Positions 1 to 6,935 of a stretch of DNA of 11,902 nucleotides are shown here, one piece after another. The translations under genes and the position numbers were made by a program. The stretch comes from Eggerthellaceae bacterium (GTDB taxonomy: Bacteria; Actinomycetota; Coriobacteriia; Coriobacteriales; Eggerthellaceae). Position 1 is the first letter of the stretch; every line of letters starts with the position of its first letter. The notes beneath the pieces were generated by a model. That model did no database searches. It worked only from the letters and a program-made list of their open reading frames with translations, and was not told the origin of the DNA. The stretch is from NCBI GenBank assembly GCA_017960005.1, contig JAGCZM010000137.1:1-11902 (forward strand). Direction: 5' to 3'.

Positions 1-307
1 GCCCGTATACGGTTTTTTGCGCGGTGTCGGGTCTGCATACGATGATGTCTTCGTATTGCAAAGAACCGCCGTCCATGGTCTCGAGAAGGGTCATGCAACG
101 CAGAAGCGTCGACTTGCCGCCGCCCGAAGGACCGATGACGGCCACAACCTCACCGCGATTGACCGATACCGAAATATCCTTTAGGACCTCGGTGTCGCCG
201 AAACTTTTGTGGCAGTTTCTGAGGTTGACCAAAGGCTCGCCCTCTGCCCAGTTTGCCTTCCAATCATCGGGAATTATCAATTCTTTTTTCTTGACGTTTT
301 TAGTCAT
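1..307 (-). CDS. Amino-acid ABC transporter ATP-binding protein, N-terminal part (cut by window edge)
   Basis: This is the nucleotide-binding subunit of a polar amino-acid uptake transporter (GlnQ/HisP-like); it would hydrolyse ATP at the inner face of the membrane. Only the first 102 residues lie in the window. Walker A is visible as GPSGGGKST at about residues 59-67, followed by LLRCMTLLE, which is typical of the family. The start ATG at 307-305 overlaps the permease stop codon in the string ATGACTAA (8 bases), which fixes the start and implies translational coupling. About 25 residues precede the usual family start (near PLVNLRNCHKSFG); they are lysine-rich at first, and this is a modest extension. 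Signature motif, Walker B and H-loop lie outside the window. Family assignment is firm; the transported amino acid cannot be told. Confidence 0.93.
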   Translation of the reverse strand, partial: MTKNVKKKELIIPDDWKANWAEGEPLVNLRNCHKSFGDTEVLKDISVSVNRGEVVAVIGPSGGGKSTLLRCMTLLETMDGGSLQYEDIIVCRPDTAQKTVYG

Positions 308-953
308 GGTAGTACCCCATCTTCTTTTCTCCCTTGTCGAGGATGACTTCCAAGACCCAGTTGAACACCCAGTAGATCGCACCGGCAATGAGATAAGGAA
401 TCAAGCTTGCCTGCTTGGCGGCGATTTGCTTGGAGATGGTAAACATCTCGGCGATGCTCAACACAAACGCCAGGGAGGTGTCTTTGACCAGCGTGATGAT
501 TTCATTGCTCATGGCCGGCAAGATGCGCTTGATGACTTGCGGCAAAACGATTTTCATGAAGGTTTGGGATTTGCTGTACCCCAACACTGCGGCAGCTTCG
601 TATTGACCGCGCGGAATGCTTTGAATGCCGCTGCGGTAAATCTCGGCAAAGTAAGCGGCATAGTTGAGGATGAATCCGATCATGCACGCGTAATAGCGCC
701 AATAAAAACCCATCTCCAACCCAAACACGTAATACGGCAAAAACATCAGCGCCATCAACTGCAGCATGAGCGGAGTACCGCGCATGATGGAGATGTAGAT
801 GCGCGTAATCCAAGCAAGCGGTTTGAATTTGCTCATACGGCATAAGGCCACGACGATGCCCAGAGGCAAAGAGCCTGCCAATGTCACCACGAAAATAAGC
901 AGGGTGAACAAAAAGCCGTTGCCCAGCATCACCATTACCGTTCCGAAATCCAT
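300..953 (-). CDS. Amino-acid ABC transporter permease (HisM/GlnP family)
   Basis: Membrane subunit of the polar amino-acid ABC importer, 217 residues. Hydrophobic segments at roughly residues 14-36, 60-80, 85-105 and near the C-terminus match the usual layout of this family. The cytoplasmic EAA loop that docks the ATPase is visible near residues 121-143 (QYEAAAVLGYSKSQTFMKIV). The open frame continues upstream to 1025, but I chose ATG 953-951 because a strong Shine-Dalgarno (GAAGGAG, 961-967) sits 7 bases before it and the family begins just before the first membrane helix. The upstream extension would also translate the hairpin at 975-1004. The gene follows the binding protein after 127 bases holding two hairpins and overlaps the ATPase start by 8 bases. 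Substrate unknown. Confidence 0.93.
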   Translation of the reverse strand: MDFGTVMVMLGNGFLFTLLIFVVTLAGSLPLGIVVALCRMSKFKPLAWITRIYISIMRGTPLMLQLMALMFLPYYVFGLEMGFYWRYYACMIGFILNYAAYFAEIYRSGIQSIPRGQYEAAAVLGYSKSQTFMKIVLPQVIKRILPAMSNEIITLVKDTSLAFVLSIAEMFTISKQIAAKQASLIPYLIAGAIYWVFNWVLEVILDKGEKKMGYYHD

Positions 954-960
954 ACGGTTT

Positions 961-967
961 CTCCTTC
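961..967 (-). promoter_or_regulatory. Ribosome binding site deciding the permease start
   Basis: GAAGGAG on the minus strand, 7 bases before ATG 953-951. It argues for this start over the longer open frame beginning at 1025. Confidence 0.8.
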
Positions 968-974
968 GAAAACC

Positions 975-1004
975 CCCACGCCCGATTGCTTTGTCGGGTG
1001 TGGG
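975..1004 (-). other. Hairpin immediately before the permease ribosome binding site
   Basis: An 11-base inverted repeat (arms 975-985 and 994-1004, 8-base loop). On the minus strand the arms are CCCACACCCGA and TCGGGCGTGGG, with one A-C mismatch. The downstream arm is followed by GGTTTTCG and then the ribosome binding site. The T-run has only four T, so it is at best a leaky terminator. It could equally be an mRNA processing or stabilising stem separating the binding-protein message from the permease message. Confidence 0.6.
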
Positions 1005-1025
1005 TATATAACCCGTTGAGAACAC

Positions 1026-1055
1026 AAGGGCCGACCGCTTGCGAGGCCGACCCTT
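1026..1055 (-). terminator. Hairpin just after the binding-protein gene, probable partial terminator
   Basis: On the minus strand the arms AAGGGTCGGCC and GGTCGGCCCTT (1045-1055 and 1026-1036, 8-base loop) pair over 11 positions with two G-U wobbles and no mismatch. The plus-strand transcript would pair less well, which fits a function in minus-strand RNA. The following sequence (GTGTTCTC) has few U, so full termination is doubtful. A stem here is common in ABC operons, where it protects the abundant binding-protein mRNA and lowers expression of the membrane subunits. Confidence 0.6.
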
Positions 1056-1080
1056 TTGAAGTCAGTTTGTCATGTACGAC

Positions 1081-1869
1081 TTATTCGAGGCACCAATTGG
1101 TGTAAGAGATGCCCTGAGAAGCGTACTTCTCGCACAGAGCCTCAATCCAGCCATCTTCGTCGAGTTGCTTCAAGGCGGCATTGACCTGCTCGGCCATGGC
1201 CTCGTTACCCAACTTGAATCCTACGGCATAGTGCTCGGAGGACAGGGTGCTCAAGATGACGTAACGGCCGGGGTTGGCGGAGTTTTGATATGCGAAGATG
1301 GAGTAATCGCATGCAACGGCGTCAACCTGAGCGGAGTTCAGTTGATTGAAGGCGTTGTTGTAATCGGCAACGTTGCGAAGCGTAAACGTTGCGCCCAGTT
1401 CCGCCTCATCGCCTCCCTCGGAAAGCAATTCCTCGGCCGCAGATCCTGCCTGCGTCAACACGTTTTTGCCTGCCAAACCGGCATTGTTTGTGATGGTGCT
1501 GCCGGCCTTAACGACGATTACCTGGGAGTTGAGCATATAAGGATCGGACCATGCATACAAATCCTCACGGCCCTCATAGGTAAAGCCGTTCCAAATGCAG
1601 GTGATCTGGCCTGAGTTCAAAAGACCGTCTTTGCTGTCCCAATCGATGGGTTCGGCCCTGAACGCCCAACCGTTGATTTCGGCAACCTTCTCGGCCAATT
1701 CGAGATCGAATCCGGTGTAGCTGCCGTCATCGGCCATATAGCCGTAAGGCGGATACTCGGCATCGAAGCCGACCACGAAGTCTGCCTTGGGAGCGCAAGC
1801 TGCCAAAGCAAATGCGCCGATGGCAAATGCCGCCGTCAAAGCGGCAAGTTTCAAAGCAAGTTTTTTCAT
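1081..1869 (-). CDS. Amino-acid ABC transporter substrate-binding lipoprotein
   Basis: Extracytoplasmic solute-binding protein of family 3 (SBP_bac_3/PBPb), 262 residues. It starts with a lysine-rich n-region and a hydrophobic stretch ending in the lipobox LAAC, so Cys25 is the expected lipidated residue. The binding fold follows from about residue 35 (FVVGFDAEYPPYGYMADDG, then FDLELAEKVAEING), with the family-typical IWNGFTYEGRED and WSDPY segments. I chose ATG 1869-1867 because GGAGG lies 5 bases upstream and the resulting N-terminus is a clean lipoprotein signal. The open frame begins 8 codons earlier, at 1893. First gene of its operon, with its own promoter. The ligand is unknown; nearness to cysE/cysS makes cystine conceivable but is not evidence. 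Confidence 0.93.
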   Translation of the reverse strand: MKKLALKLAALTAAFAIGAFALAACAPKADFVVGFDAEYPPYGYMADDGSYTGFDLELAEKVAEINGWAFRAEPIDWDSKDGLLNSGQITCIWNGFTYEGREDLYAWSDPYMLNSQVIVVKAGSTITNNAGLAGKNVLTQAGSAAEELLSEGGDEAELGATFTLRNVADYNNAFNQLNSAQVDAVACDYSIFAYQNSANPGRYVILSTLSSEHYAVGFKLGNEAMAEQVNAALKQLDEDGWIEALCEKYASQGISYTNWCLE

Positions 1870-1874
1870 GTTTG

Positions 1875-1879
1875 CCTCC
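1875..1879 (-). promoter_or_regulatory. Ribosome binding site of the substrate-binding protein
   Basis: GGAGG on the minus strand, 5 bases before ATG 1869-1867. It supports this start over the in-frame ATG 8 codons upstream. Confidence 0.8.
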
Positions 1880-1900
1880 GTAAATAATCGCATGGAAACG

Positions 1901-1915
1901 TTACTGTTTCAGTAA
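1901..1915. promoter_or_regulatory. Perfect 15-base palindrome at the start of the transporter mRNA
   Basis: TTACTG-TTT-CAGTAA is a perfect 6-base inverted repeat with a 3-base centre. It lies about 8 bases below the -10 box, so it begins near the expected transcription start. It may be a repressor operator or a small 5' hairpin. A second overlapping pairing (GAAAC 1895-1899 with GTTTC 1906-1910) is also possible. Confidence 0.5.
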
Positions 1916-1923
1916 GCGGCTGT

Positions 1924-1952
1924 AGTATACCAATGCACTTTAGTAGAGTAAA
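1924..1952 (-). promoter_or_regulatory. Sigma-70-type promoter of the ABC transporter operon
   Basis: Read on the minus strand: -35 TTTACT (1952-1947), a 17-base spacer, and -10 TATACT (1929-1924) preceded by TGG, an extended -10. It lies within the 111-base gap after the U32 gene and about 55 bases before the binding-protein start. The match to a housekeeping promoter is good, so the transporter is probably transcribed apart from the clpC-to-U32 cluster. Confidence 0.7.
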
Positions 1953-1963
1953 GCGATAAAGTG
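1936..1963. promoter_or_regulatory. Inverted repeat flanking the -35 box (possible operator)
   Basis: CACTTTA (1936-1942) and TAAAGTG (1957-1963) are perfect 7-base inverted copies, 14 bases apart, with the -35 box between them. A third related half (GCTTTA on the minus strand) lies inside. The arrangement suits a dimeric regulator, but I do not recognise the site. Confidence 0.4.
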
Positions 1964-1980
1964 AACTTTTTTGAAAACAA

Positions 1981-3261
1981 TCAGTCGTCATGCCGCGCAC
2001 TGCGACGATGAACAGCATTGCGCAGAAACGATCCCGCAGGCAAAGAAAACGGCAAATTCGCTTCGCAATAGTACAGATTGCATGAGCGATTCGCGCATGA
2101 AACCCCTTGTTCCCCGAAATACGCGACATCCGGAGAAAACTCCTCCTCGGGCTGCCAGGTCAGTTTTTCAACGATTGCGGAGCAGATGGGATGCAGCGGA
2201 GACAACACCTCAAGCGTTTCTCCCTCATCGAAATGATTGCGGCAGCGCATGCCGATACGATAACGCCCCTCGCCTACCTGCTCGCAGGAAACGACATCGG
2301 CCACATGCATGCTGTCTTGCTCGTATCCGTCATAGTCTTGTGCCTGCTCCCCTTTCCCGAAATAAAACCCGGTCGAATAGGGACGATGGGACACGCGCAA
2401 AAGCTCTTCTTCCCAAATGCTCGGATCTTCTCCGTCAAGCACGTGGCGATAGGCGTTTACCACCGACGCGACATAGAAAGCTTTTTTGTTGCGTCCTTCT
2501 ATCTTTATCGAATCGATGCCCGCGGATGCAAGCTTGTCCAAATGCGCGAGCATGTTGAGGTCTTTGGCATTGAGGATATAGCTTCCCCGCTCATCTTCCT
2601 CTATCGGAAAATGCATGCCGGGACGCTTCTCTTCCTCGAGGGTATAGTTCCAACGGCACGGCTGCGTGCAATGTCCTCTGTTGCCGGAGCGCCCGGTGAG
2701 ATAAGAACTGATCAAGCATCTGCCCGATACCGCCATGCACATGGCACCGTGCACGAAACACTCCAACTGCATGCCGGATGGCATGTCTTGTTTCATGAGA
2801 GAAAGATCTTCCAAAGACAGCTCACGGGCGGCAACGACACGCGTCGCCCCCACCGCTTCATGCCACACCCACGCCGCTTGGGCGTTTGATACGGATGCCT
2901 GGGTGGATACATGGATATCGACACGCGGAGCGACGCTTCTCGCAAGGGACGCGGCACCCAAGTCACCGATGATGAACGCATCGACACCCGCTTCATTAAG
3001 CGACGCCAAATAAGCGGGAAGGATTTTCATGTCACGGGGATTCATGACGATATTGACCGTGACGTATACGCGTTTGTTCAATGACTGGGCATAAACGATT
3101 GCTTCGCTTAGTTCTTTTTCAGAAAAATTGGCGGCCCTTGCCCTCATGCCGAACTGTTTGCCCGCCAGGTATACGGCATCCGCCCCGAACAACAAAGCGG
3201 CACGCAACTGCTCCGGTCCTCCGGCCGGTGCGAGCAGCTCCATATCAAGCGGTTTTGGCAT
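1981..3261 (-). CDS. Peptidase U32 family protein, likely tRNA 5-hydroxyuridine synthase (TrhP-like)
   Basis: A 426-residue protein of the U32 family. The N-terminus (MELLAPAGGPEQLRAALLFG, then ADAVYLAG) is the family's standard opening of a barrel fold. The U32 signature ECFVHGAMCMAVSGRCLIS is present around residues 167-185. Cysteines 168, 175, 182, 198 and 202 include likely iron-sulfur ligands. Although named peptidases, characterised members of this size (YegQ/TrhP, Bacillus YrrN/YrrO) use prephenate to form 5-hydroxyuridine at tRNA position 34, while RlhA modifies 23S rRNA; the tRNA role is inferred from size and family. The start lies 5 bases after the cysS stop with no clear Shine-Dalgarno, suggesting translational coupling. 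Met7 is an alternative start close to the usual family start. Placement after cysS fits a translation-related role. Confidence 0.88.
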   Translation of the reverse strand: MPKPLDMELLAPAGGPEQLRAALLFGADAVYLAGKQFGMRARAANFSEKELSEAIVYAQSLNKRVYVTVNIVMNPRDMKILPAYLASLNEAGVDAFIIGDLGAASLARSVAPRVDIHVSTQASVSNAQAAWVWHEAVGATRVVAARELSLEDLSLMKQDMPSGMQLECFVHGAMCMAVSGRCLISSYLTGRSGNRGHCTQPCRWNYTLEEEKRPGMHFPIEEDERGSYILNAKDLNMLAHLDKLASAGIDSIKIEGRNKKAFYVASVVNAYRHVLDGEDPSIWEEELLRVSHRPYSTGFYFGKGEQAQDYDGYEQDSMHVADVVSCEQVGEGRYRIGMRCRNHFDEGETLEVLSPLHPICSAIVEKLTWQPEEEFSPDVAYFGEQGVSCANRSCNLYYCEANLPFSLPAGSFLRNAVHRRSARHDD

Positions 3262-3266
3262 GAGTT

Positions 3267-4784
3267 TTATCTGAACCCGACACGCGGTCCTTGCGCGGTA
3301 TCCTCGATGACGATGCCCAAAGACGCAAGTCCTTCTCTGATACCGTCGGCAACCGCCCAGTTCTTGCTTGCACGGGCCTCGCTGCGGGCGACAAGCAATG
3401 CCTCCATCGCGGCTTGGGTATCATCACCCTTATATCCGGCAAATTCGGATGCGACCGTGACGATGCCTTGCGGATATTCGATTGCACCGCCGGATACCTC
3501 GGATATCATTTGGTCGAGACTCGGCAGATTGACCCCGAACACGCCCATCAGTTCGACAAGCAGGTTATAGATATCGATCAGCGTTTGTTTTTGATCGCAA
3601 GAAACGCTCTTGCCGACAACAAGCGAATTGATTTCGTTGACGAGAACAAACACCTCGCCCAATGCCGCCGGTGCGTTGAAATCGTCATCCATCGCCTCCA
3701 CGAAACGCTGTTTCATGGACAAGGGAAGAACGGTAAGCGCATCGTCGTCGATGTTTCCTTCTTCGGGTTTCGCATTGACGATGGCCCAGGCCAGATCTTT
3801 GAGACAATTCTCTATACGTCCCAGGGAGGTCTGTGCCTCGGCGATACGGTCGGGGCAATAATCAAGCGGGCTTCGGTAATGGGTCTGCGCAAACAACATG
3901 CGCAATACCGGTGTTTCGGTTTGATTGAGTACGTCGCAAAGCAGCATGAAGTTGCCCAATGATTTGGACATTTTTTCCGAATTGATCTGCAGCATGCCGC
4001 TGTGCATCCAATGATTTGCGAAGGTGCAATCGCATGACGCTTCGCTTTGGGCACGCTCGTTTTCGTGATGAGGGAATACCAGATCGGCTCCGCCGCCGTG
4101 GATGTCGAAGGGCAAACCCAAATATTTGCGGCTCATGGCAGAACATTCGATATGCCAGCCGGGACGACCCTGTCCCCAGGGGCTCGGCCATGAAGGCTCA
4201 CCGGGTTTTGCGGCCTTCCACAAAGCAAAATCGAGCGGATCGCGCTTTCTGTCTTCCAGGCCCTGCCCGTCGGCACGCAGTTCGCGATGACCGGATTCCA
4301 TCTCGTCGATGTTTCTGCCGGAGAGCTGTCCGTATGCCGAATACGACCTTACCTCAAAATACACATCGCCTTCCACCTCATAGGCATGTCCCTTGGCAAT
4401 GAGCTCCTTGACAAGCTTGATCATTTCTTTGATTTCTTCGGTTGCCTTGGGACGATAGGTGGGGTCGAGCACATTTAAGGCATGCATGTCTTCGATAAAC
4501 GCCTTGGTGTAGGCTGATGCGACCTCCGATGCGGTTTTTCCCTCTTCGTTTGCGCGCTTGATGATCTTGTCATCGACGTCGGTAACGTTTTGGACAAAGA
4601 CGACATCGTATCCTCTCCACAGCAGATAGCGGCGGATGGTGTCAAACGAAGCAAAGGTACGAGCATTACCGATGTGGATGCGGTTGTAGACCGTCGGTCC
4701 GCACACATACATGCGCACCTTGTTTTGCTCGCATGGCACAAACTCCGTTTTTTCACGAAGCTTGGTATCGTAGATCTTTATCAT
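3267..4784 (-). CDS. cysS: Cysteinyl-tRNA synthetase
   Basis: Class I aminoacyl-tRNA synthetase that charges tRNA-Cys in the cytoplasm, 505 residues, a little longer than the usual length of about 460-470. The HIGH motif is HIGN (residues 37-40) and KMSKS is exact (271-275). The zinc site that selects cysteine is complete: Cys28, Cys214 (HIECSA), His239 and Glu243 ([12 protein letters not shown]). The C-terminal helical DALR-like region ends with [23 protein letters not shown] 4784-4782 follows AAGGGA by 4 bases. It lies 17 bases after cysE and 5 bases before the U32 gene. Pairing of cysE with cysS puts the key regulated step of cysteine synthesis and its loading onto tRNA in one transcript. 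Confidence 0.98.
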   Translation of the reverse strand: MIKIYDTKLREKTEFVPCEQNKVRMYVCGPTVYNRIHIGNARTFASFDTIRRYLLWRGYDVVFVQNVTDVDDKIIKRANEEGKTASEVASAYTKAFIEDMHALNVLDPTYRPKATEEIKEMIKLVKELIAKGHAYEVEGDVYFEVRSYSAYGQLSGRNIDEMESGHRELRADGQGLEDRKRDPLDFALWKAAKPGEPSWPSPWGQGRPGWHIECSAMSRKYLGLPFDIHGGGADLVFPHHENERAQSEASCDCTFANHWMHSGMLQINSEKMSKSLGNFMLLCDVLNQTETPVLRMLFAQTHYRSPLDYCPDRIAEAQTSLGRIENCLKDLAWAIVNAKPEEGNIDDDALTVLPLSMKQRFVEAMDDDFNAPAALGEVFVLVNEINSLVVGKSVSCDQKQTLIDIYNLLVELMGVFGVNLPSLDQMISEVSGGAIEYPQGIVTVASEFAGYKGDDTQAAMEALLVARSEARASKNWAVADGIREGLASLGIVIEDTAQGPRVGFR

Positions 4785-4801
4785 ACAATCCCTTTGCTTT
4801 G

Positions 4802-5473
4802 CTATTTTGATTTGGATGAACCCTCGAGCTTGGCAATCTTCGCCTCGAGATCTTCGAGTTTACGCTGCTGCTCGAACAGTTTTTCCTCCAACGGATCGGG
4901 GACGTATTCCCTGCGTTGCTGACCTTCGTATTCCTCGTCAAACACGCGGATGCAATTGCGGGCAACGACACGACCGGGAATGCCGACCACCGTTGTGTTG
5001 GCGGGAACGTCGTGTACCACCACGGCCCCTCCGCCTATCTTGGCGTTGTCACCGACGGTAACGCTGCCGAGTATGCTCGCACCCACGCCGACCATGACGT
5101 TGTTGCCCAAGGTGGGATGGCGTTTGCCGGTTTCTTTGCCGGTACCGCCCAAGGTCACACCCTGATACAAAACGCAGTCATCGCCGATGACGGTGGTTTC
5201 TCCGATGATGACGCCCATGGCATGGTCTATGAAAAATCTCCTGCCGATTTGTGCGGCGGGATGAATCTCGACGCCGGTCCAAAAACGGGTTACCTGAGAG
5301 CACAGACGAGCCAGGCTTTTAAGATGATGGTTCCACATCCAATGCTCGGGTATGTGTGCCCAACGGGCATGCAGTCCCGGATATGAAAGCCATATGACAA
5401 AAGAATTTTGCGCGGCGGGATCGTGCGCTTTGACGTTGCGCACATCCTCGGCTATCGTTTTGAAAATATTCAT
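4802..5473 (-). CDS. cysE: Serine O-acetyltransferase
   Basis: Transfers acetyl from acetyl-CoA to L-serine, the committed step of cysteine synthesis. It is 223 residues, the short CysE form. An N-terminal helical region (residues 1-65) is followed by left-handed beta-helix hexapeptide repeats (about 70-170). The catalytic His84 lies in DHAMGVIIGET, and His119 in KRHPTLG corresponds to the second active-site histidine. The tail (about 192-223) is charged and heptad-like (LEEKLFEQQRKLEDLEAKIA), a likely coiled coil, and ends SKSK. I chose ATG 5473-5471 by family alignment (MNIFKTIAEDVRNV). The Shine-Dalgarno is weak (GAAAG, 9 bases before). The frame stays open upstream to 5761 across the hairpin at 5522-5543, so an N-terminally extended form from 5542 or 5524 cannot be excluded. 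Confidence 0.95.
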   Translation of the reverse strand: MNIFKTIAEDVRNVKAHDPAAQNSFVIWLSYPGLHARWAHIPEHWMWNHHLKSLARLCSQVTRFWTGVEIHPAAQIGRRFFIDHAMGVIIGETTVIGDDCVLYQGVTLGGTGKETGKRHPTLGNNVMVGVGASILGSVTVGDNAKIGGGAVVVHDVPANTTVVGIPGRVVARNCIRVFDEEYEGQQRREYVPDPLEEKLFEQQRKLEDLEAKIAKLEGSSKSK

Positions 5474-5501
5474 GGGCAATCGCTTTCTTTTGTGTCTGAT
5501 T

Positions 5502-5529
5502 ATTGTACCGAAATACCGCCTCATGCACA
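5502..5529 (-). promoter_or_regulatory. Weak candidate promoter for cysE-cysS
   Basis: On the minus strand, TACAAT (5507-5502) is a fair -10. A poor -35, TGTGCA (5529-5524), lies 16 bases upstream and overlaps the hairpin arm. It would start cysE independently of clpC-ispDF. Confidence 0.25.
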
Positions 5530-5543
5530 CGCCGGCGCGCATG
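5522..5543 (-). promoter_or_regulatory. Hairpin between ispF and cysE
   Basis: On the minus strand CATGCGCGC-CGGC-GTGTGCATG forms a 9-pair stem (two G-U wobbles) with a 4-base loop. It starts 12 bases after the ispF stop and ends about 48 bases before the cysE start. No T-run follows, so it is not an ordinary terminator. Its position just after the cysteine-codon cluster at the end of ispF makes a regulatory role plausible. Confidence 0.5.
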
Positions 5544-5555
5544 AGAACGCTCAGT

Positions 5556-6053
5556 TCAGCAACATCGACACAACAAGCAGACAGCCGTGGCGGATATGCC
5601 CTCTCCGCGTCCTTCGAATCCCAGATGTTCGGTGGTGGTGGCTTTGACGCCGACATTGTCGATCGATATGCCCATGGCATCCGCCAGGTTTTGACGCATT
5701 TGATCGCGATACGGTGCCATCTTGGGGCTTTGAGCCACGATGACGGAATCGACATCGACAATCTCGAATCCTTTTTCTTTGACCTTTTGCGCCACGAAAG
5801 ACAAGAGTTTCATCGAATCGGCACCCTCGTATGCCGAATCGTTGTCCGGAAACAGTTTGCCGATATCCCCTTCGCGTATTGCGCCGAGCAACGCGTCCAT
5901 GACCGCATGGGCAAGCACGTCGGCATCGGAGTGGCCGAGCAGACCTTTTTCGTAAGGGATGTCGACACCGCCGATGATGAGCTTTCTTCCGCTCACGAGC
6001 GCGTGGACATCCATGCCCTGGCCGATACGCATATGTTTGGCATCAAACGTCAT
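5556..6053 (-). CDS. ispF: 2-C-methyl-D-erythritol 2,4-cyclodiphosphate synthase
   Basis: Fifth step of the MEP isoprenoid pathway: it cyclises the CDP-methylerythritol 2-phosphate intermediate with loss of CMP. It is 165 residues and normally a trimer. The zinc ligands Asp15, His17 (GQGMDVHAL) and His49 ([13 protein letters not shown]) are present, as are HSDADV and the C-terminal [17 protein letters not shown] 6053-6051 is preceded by AAGGA 8 bases upstream, overlapping the ispD stop. The usual family start would be Met8 ([10 protein letters not shown], 6032), which lacks a Shine-Dalgarno, so a 7-residue extension is likely real. The last residues are unusual: AVCLLCRCC, with four Cys in seven codons just before the cysteine genes. 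It starts 11 bases after ispD. Confidence 0.97.
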   Translation of the reverse strand: MTFDAKHMRIGQGMDVHALVSGRKLIIGGVDIPYEKGLLGHSDADVLAHAVMDALLGAIREGDIGKLFPDNDSAYEGADSMKLLSFVAQKVKEKGFEIVDVDSVIVAQSPKMAPYRDQMRQNLADAMGISIDNVGVKATTTEHLGFEGRGEGISATAVCLLCRCC

Positions 6054-6061
6054 GGCGTTAT

Positions 6062-6066
6062 TCCTT
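6062..6066 (-). promoter_or_regulatory. Ribosome binding site of ispF
   Basis: AAGGA on the minus strand, 8 bases before ATG 6053-6051 and overlapping the ispD stop codon. It favours this start over the downstream family-typical Met8 and indicates coupled translation with ispD. Confidence 0.65.
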
Positions 6067-6910
6067 AAGAGCGCTGTTTGCCCAAATGGTTGACGGCGGC
6101 TTCCAAAAGCTCGTAGTCCTCGGGAACGGTAAGTTTGAGATTGTCGCGCTTGCCTTCTACGACCAAAACCTTGCCGCCGAGACGCTCTATCAAGCTCGAA
6201 TCGTCCGTACCGACGAATCCGTCGGACAGGGCTGCCGCATGGGCACGGCGATAAATTCCCGCACGAAACACCTGCGGGGTTTGCGCGTTCCAAAACACAC
6301 GGCGATCGGGGGTACCCATGATGACGCCGTTTTCGACAATCTTTAAGGTATCGACGGCGGGATGTCCCACCACCGCACCGTCGCAATCGATGTTGCCTTT
6401 TAAGGTATTGATGGTATGCACGATCAAATCCGGAGCGATCAAGGGACGTGCTCCGTCATGAAGGACGACAAACTCGAATCCTTCCGGCACATACTCCAGC
6501 CCGGAAAACGCACTCTCCTGCCTGATGGGACCGGCAGGTGCAAACACGATCGGGGTCACGAAGGCATACGGGTCGATGGCCGCCGCCTTGTATTCTTCCT
6601 GTCTTTCTTTGGGGCAAACGATGACAATCAAACCGACATCGCCTACCGCATCGAATGCCTTGGCGGACCAAGTGAGCACCGGACGGCCATGGATGGCAAC
6701 GAGCTGCTTGCCTCCCTCACGGCCGAATCGCTCGCCTTGACCTCCCGCCAAAATGATGGCGGCGGTACGGGCATTGTCGTTTACCTTACCGCTCAAACCC
6801 AATTCCCGCATGTCCAGCACATCGAAATCCACACCCTCGGCGGTCTGACCGGGGCTCTGGAGTGCCTCGACGATGGTAATCGGATCGAATTTAGAAGTGA
6901 TGGTTTCCAT
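6065..6910 (-). CDS. ispD: 2-C-methyl-D-erythritol 4-phosphate cytidylyltransferase with N-terminal extension
   Basis: Third step of the MEP pathway: couples CTP and methylerythritol 4-phosphate to give CDP-methylerythritol. It is 281 residues, against about 225-240 for the usual enzyme. The catalytic domain begins near residue 50 with [21 protein letters not shown], the nucleotide-binding loop (GGKQ replaces the common PKQ). It continues with [27 protein letters not shown] and NLKLTVPED, which hold the expected Asp, Arg and Lys positions. The first 47 residues match no family domain that I recognise. ATG 6910-6908 is chosen because GAGG lies 9 bases upstream and the clpC stop is 25 bases away. 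The open frame reaches back to 6970, inside clpC. No later in-frame start carries a good ribosome site. Confidence 0.95.
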   Translation of the reverse strand: METITSKFDPITIVEALQSPGQTAEGVDFDVLDMRELGLSGKVNDNARTAAIILAGGQGERFGREGGKQLVAIHGRPVLTWSAKAFDAVGDVGLIVIVCPKERQEEYKAAAIDPYAFVTPIVFAPAGPIRQESAFSGLEYVPEGFEFVVLHDGARPLIAPDLIVHTINTLKGNIDCDGAVVGHPAVDTLKIVENGVIMGTPDRRVFWNAQTPQVFRAGIYRRAHAAALSDGFVGTDDSSLIERLGGKVLVVEGKRDNLKLTVPEDYELLEAAVNHLGKQRS

Positions 6911-6935
6911 ACAACAATGCCTCTGTCGCCGATAT

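Noticed and set aside
24..845. Long plus-strand open frame (273 codons) antisense to the transporter permease and ATPase
   Set aside because: It runs opposite two confidently identified genes, has no family resemblance or plausible ribosome site, and reflects the codon pattern of the minus-strand genes.
975..1004. Terminator acting on plus-strand transcription
   Set aside because: The stem pairs slightly better in plus-strand RNA (a G-U replaces the mismatch), but there is no plus-strand gene upstream and no T-run after it.
2107..2889. Plus-strand open frame of 260 codons inside the U32 gene
   Set aside because: Antisense to a protein with a clear U32 signature; composition is typical of a shadow frame.
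5474..5555. T-box or riboswitch before cysE-cysS
   Set aside because: The gap is only 82 bases, has no T-box sequence, specifier stem or terminator/antiterminator pair; only one hairpin is present.
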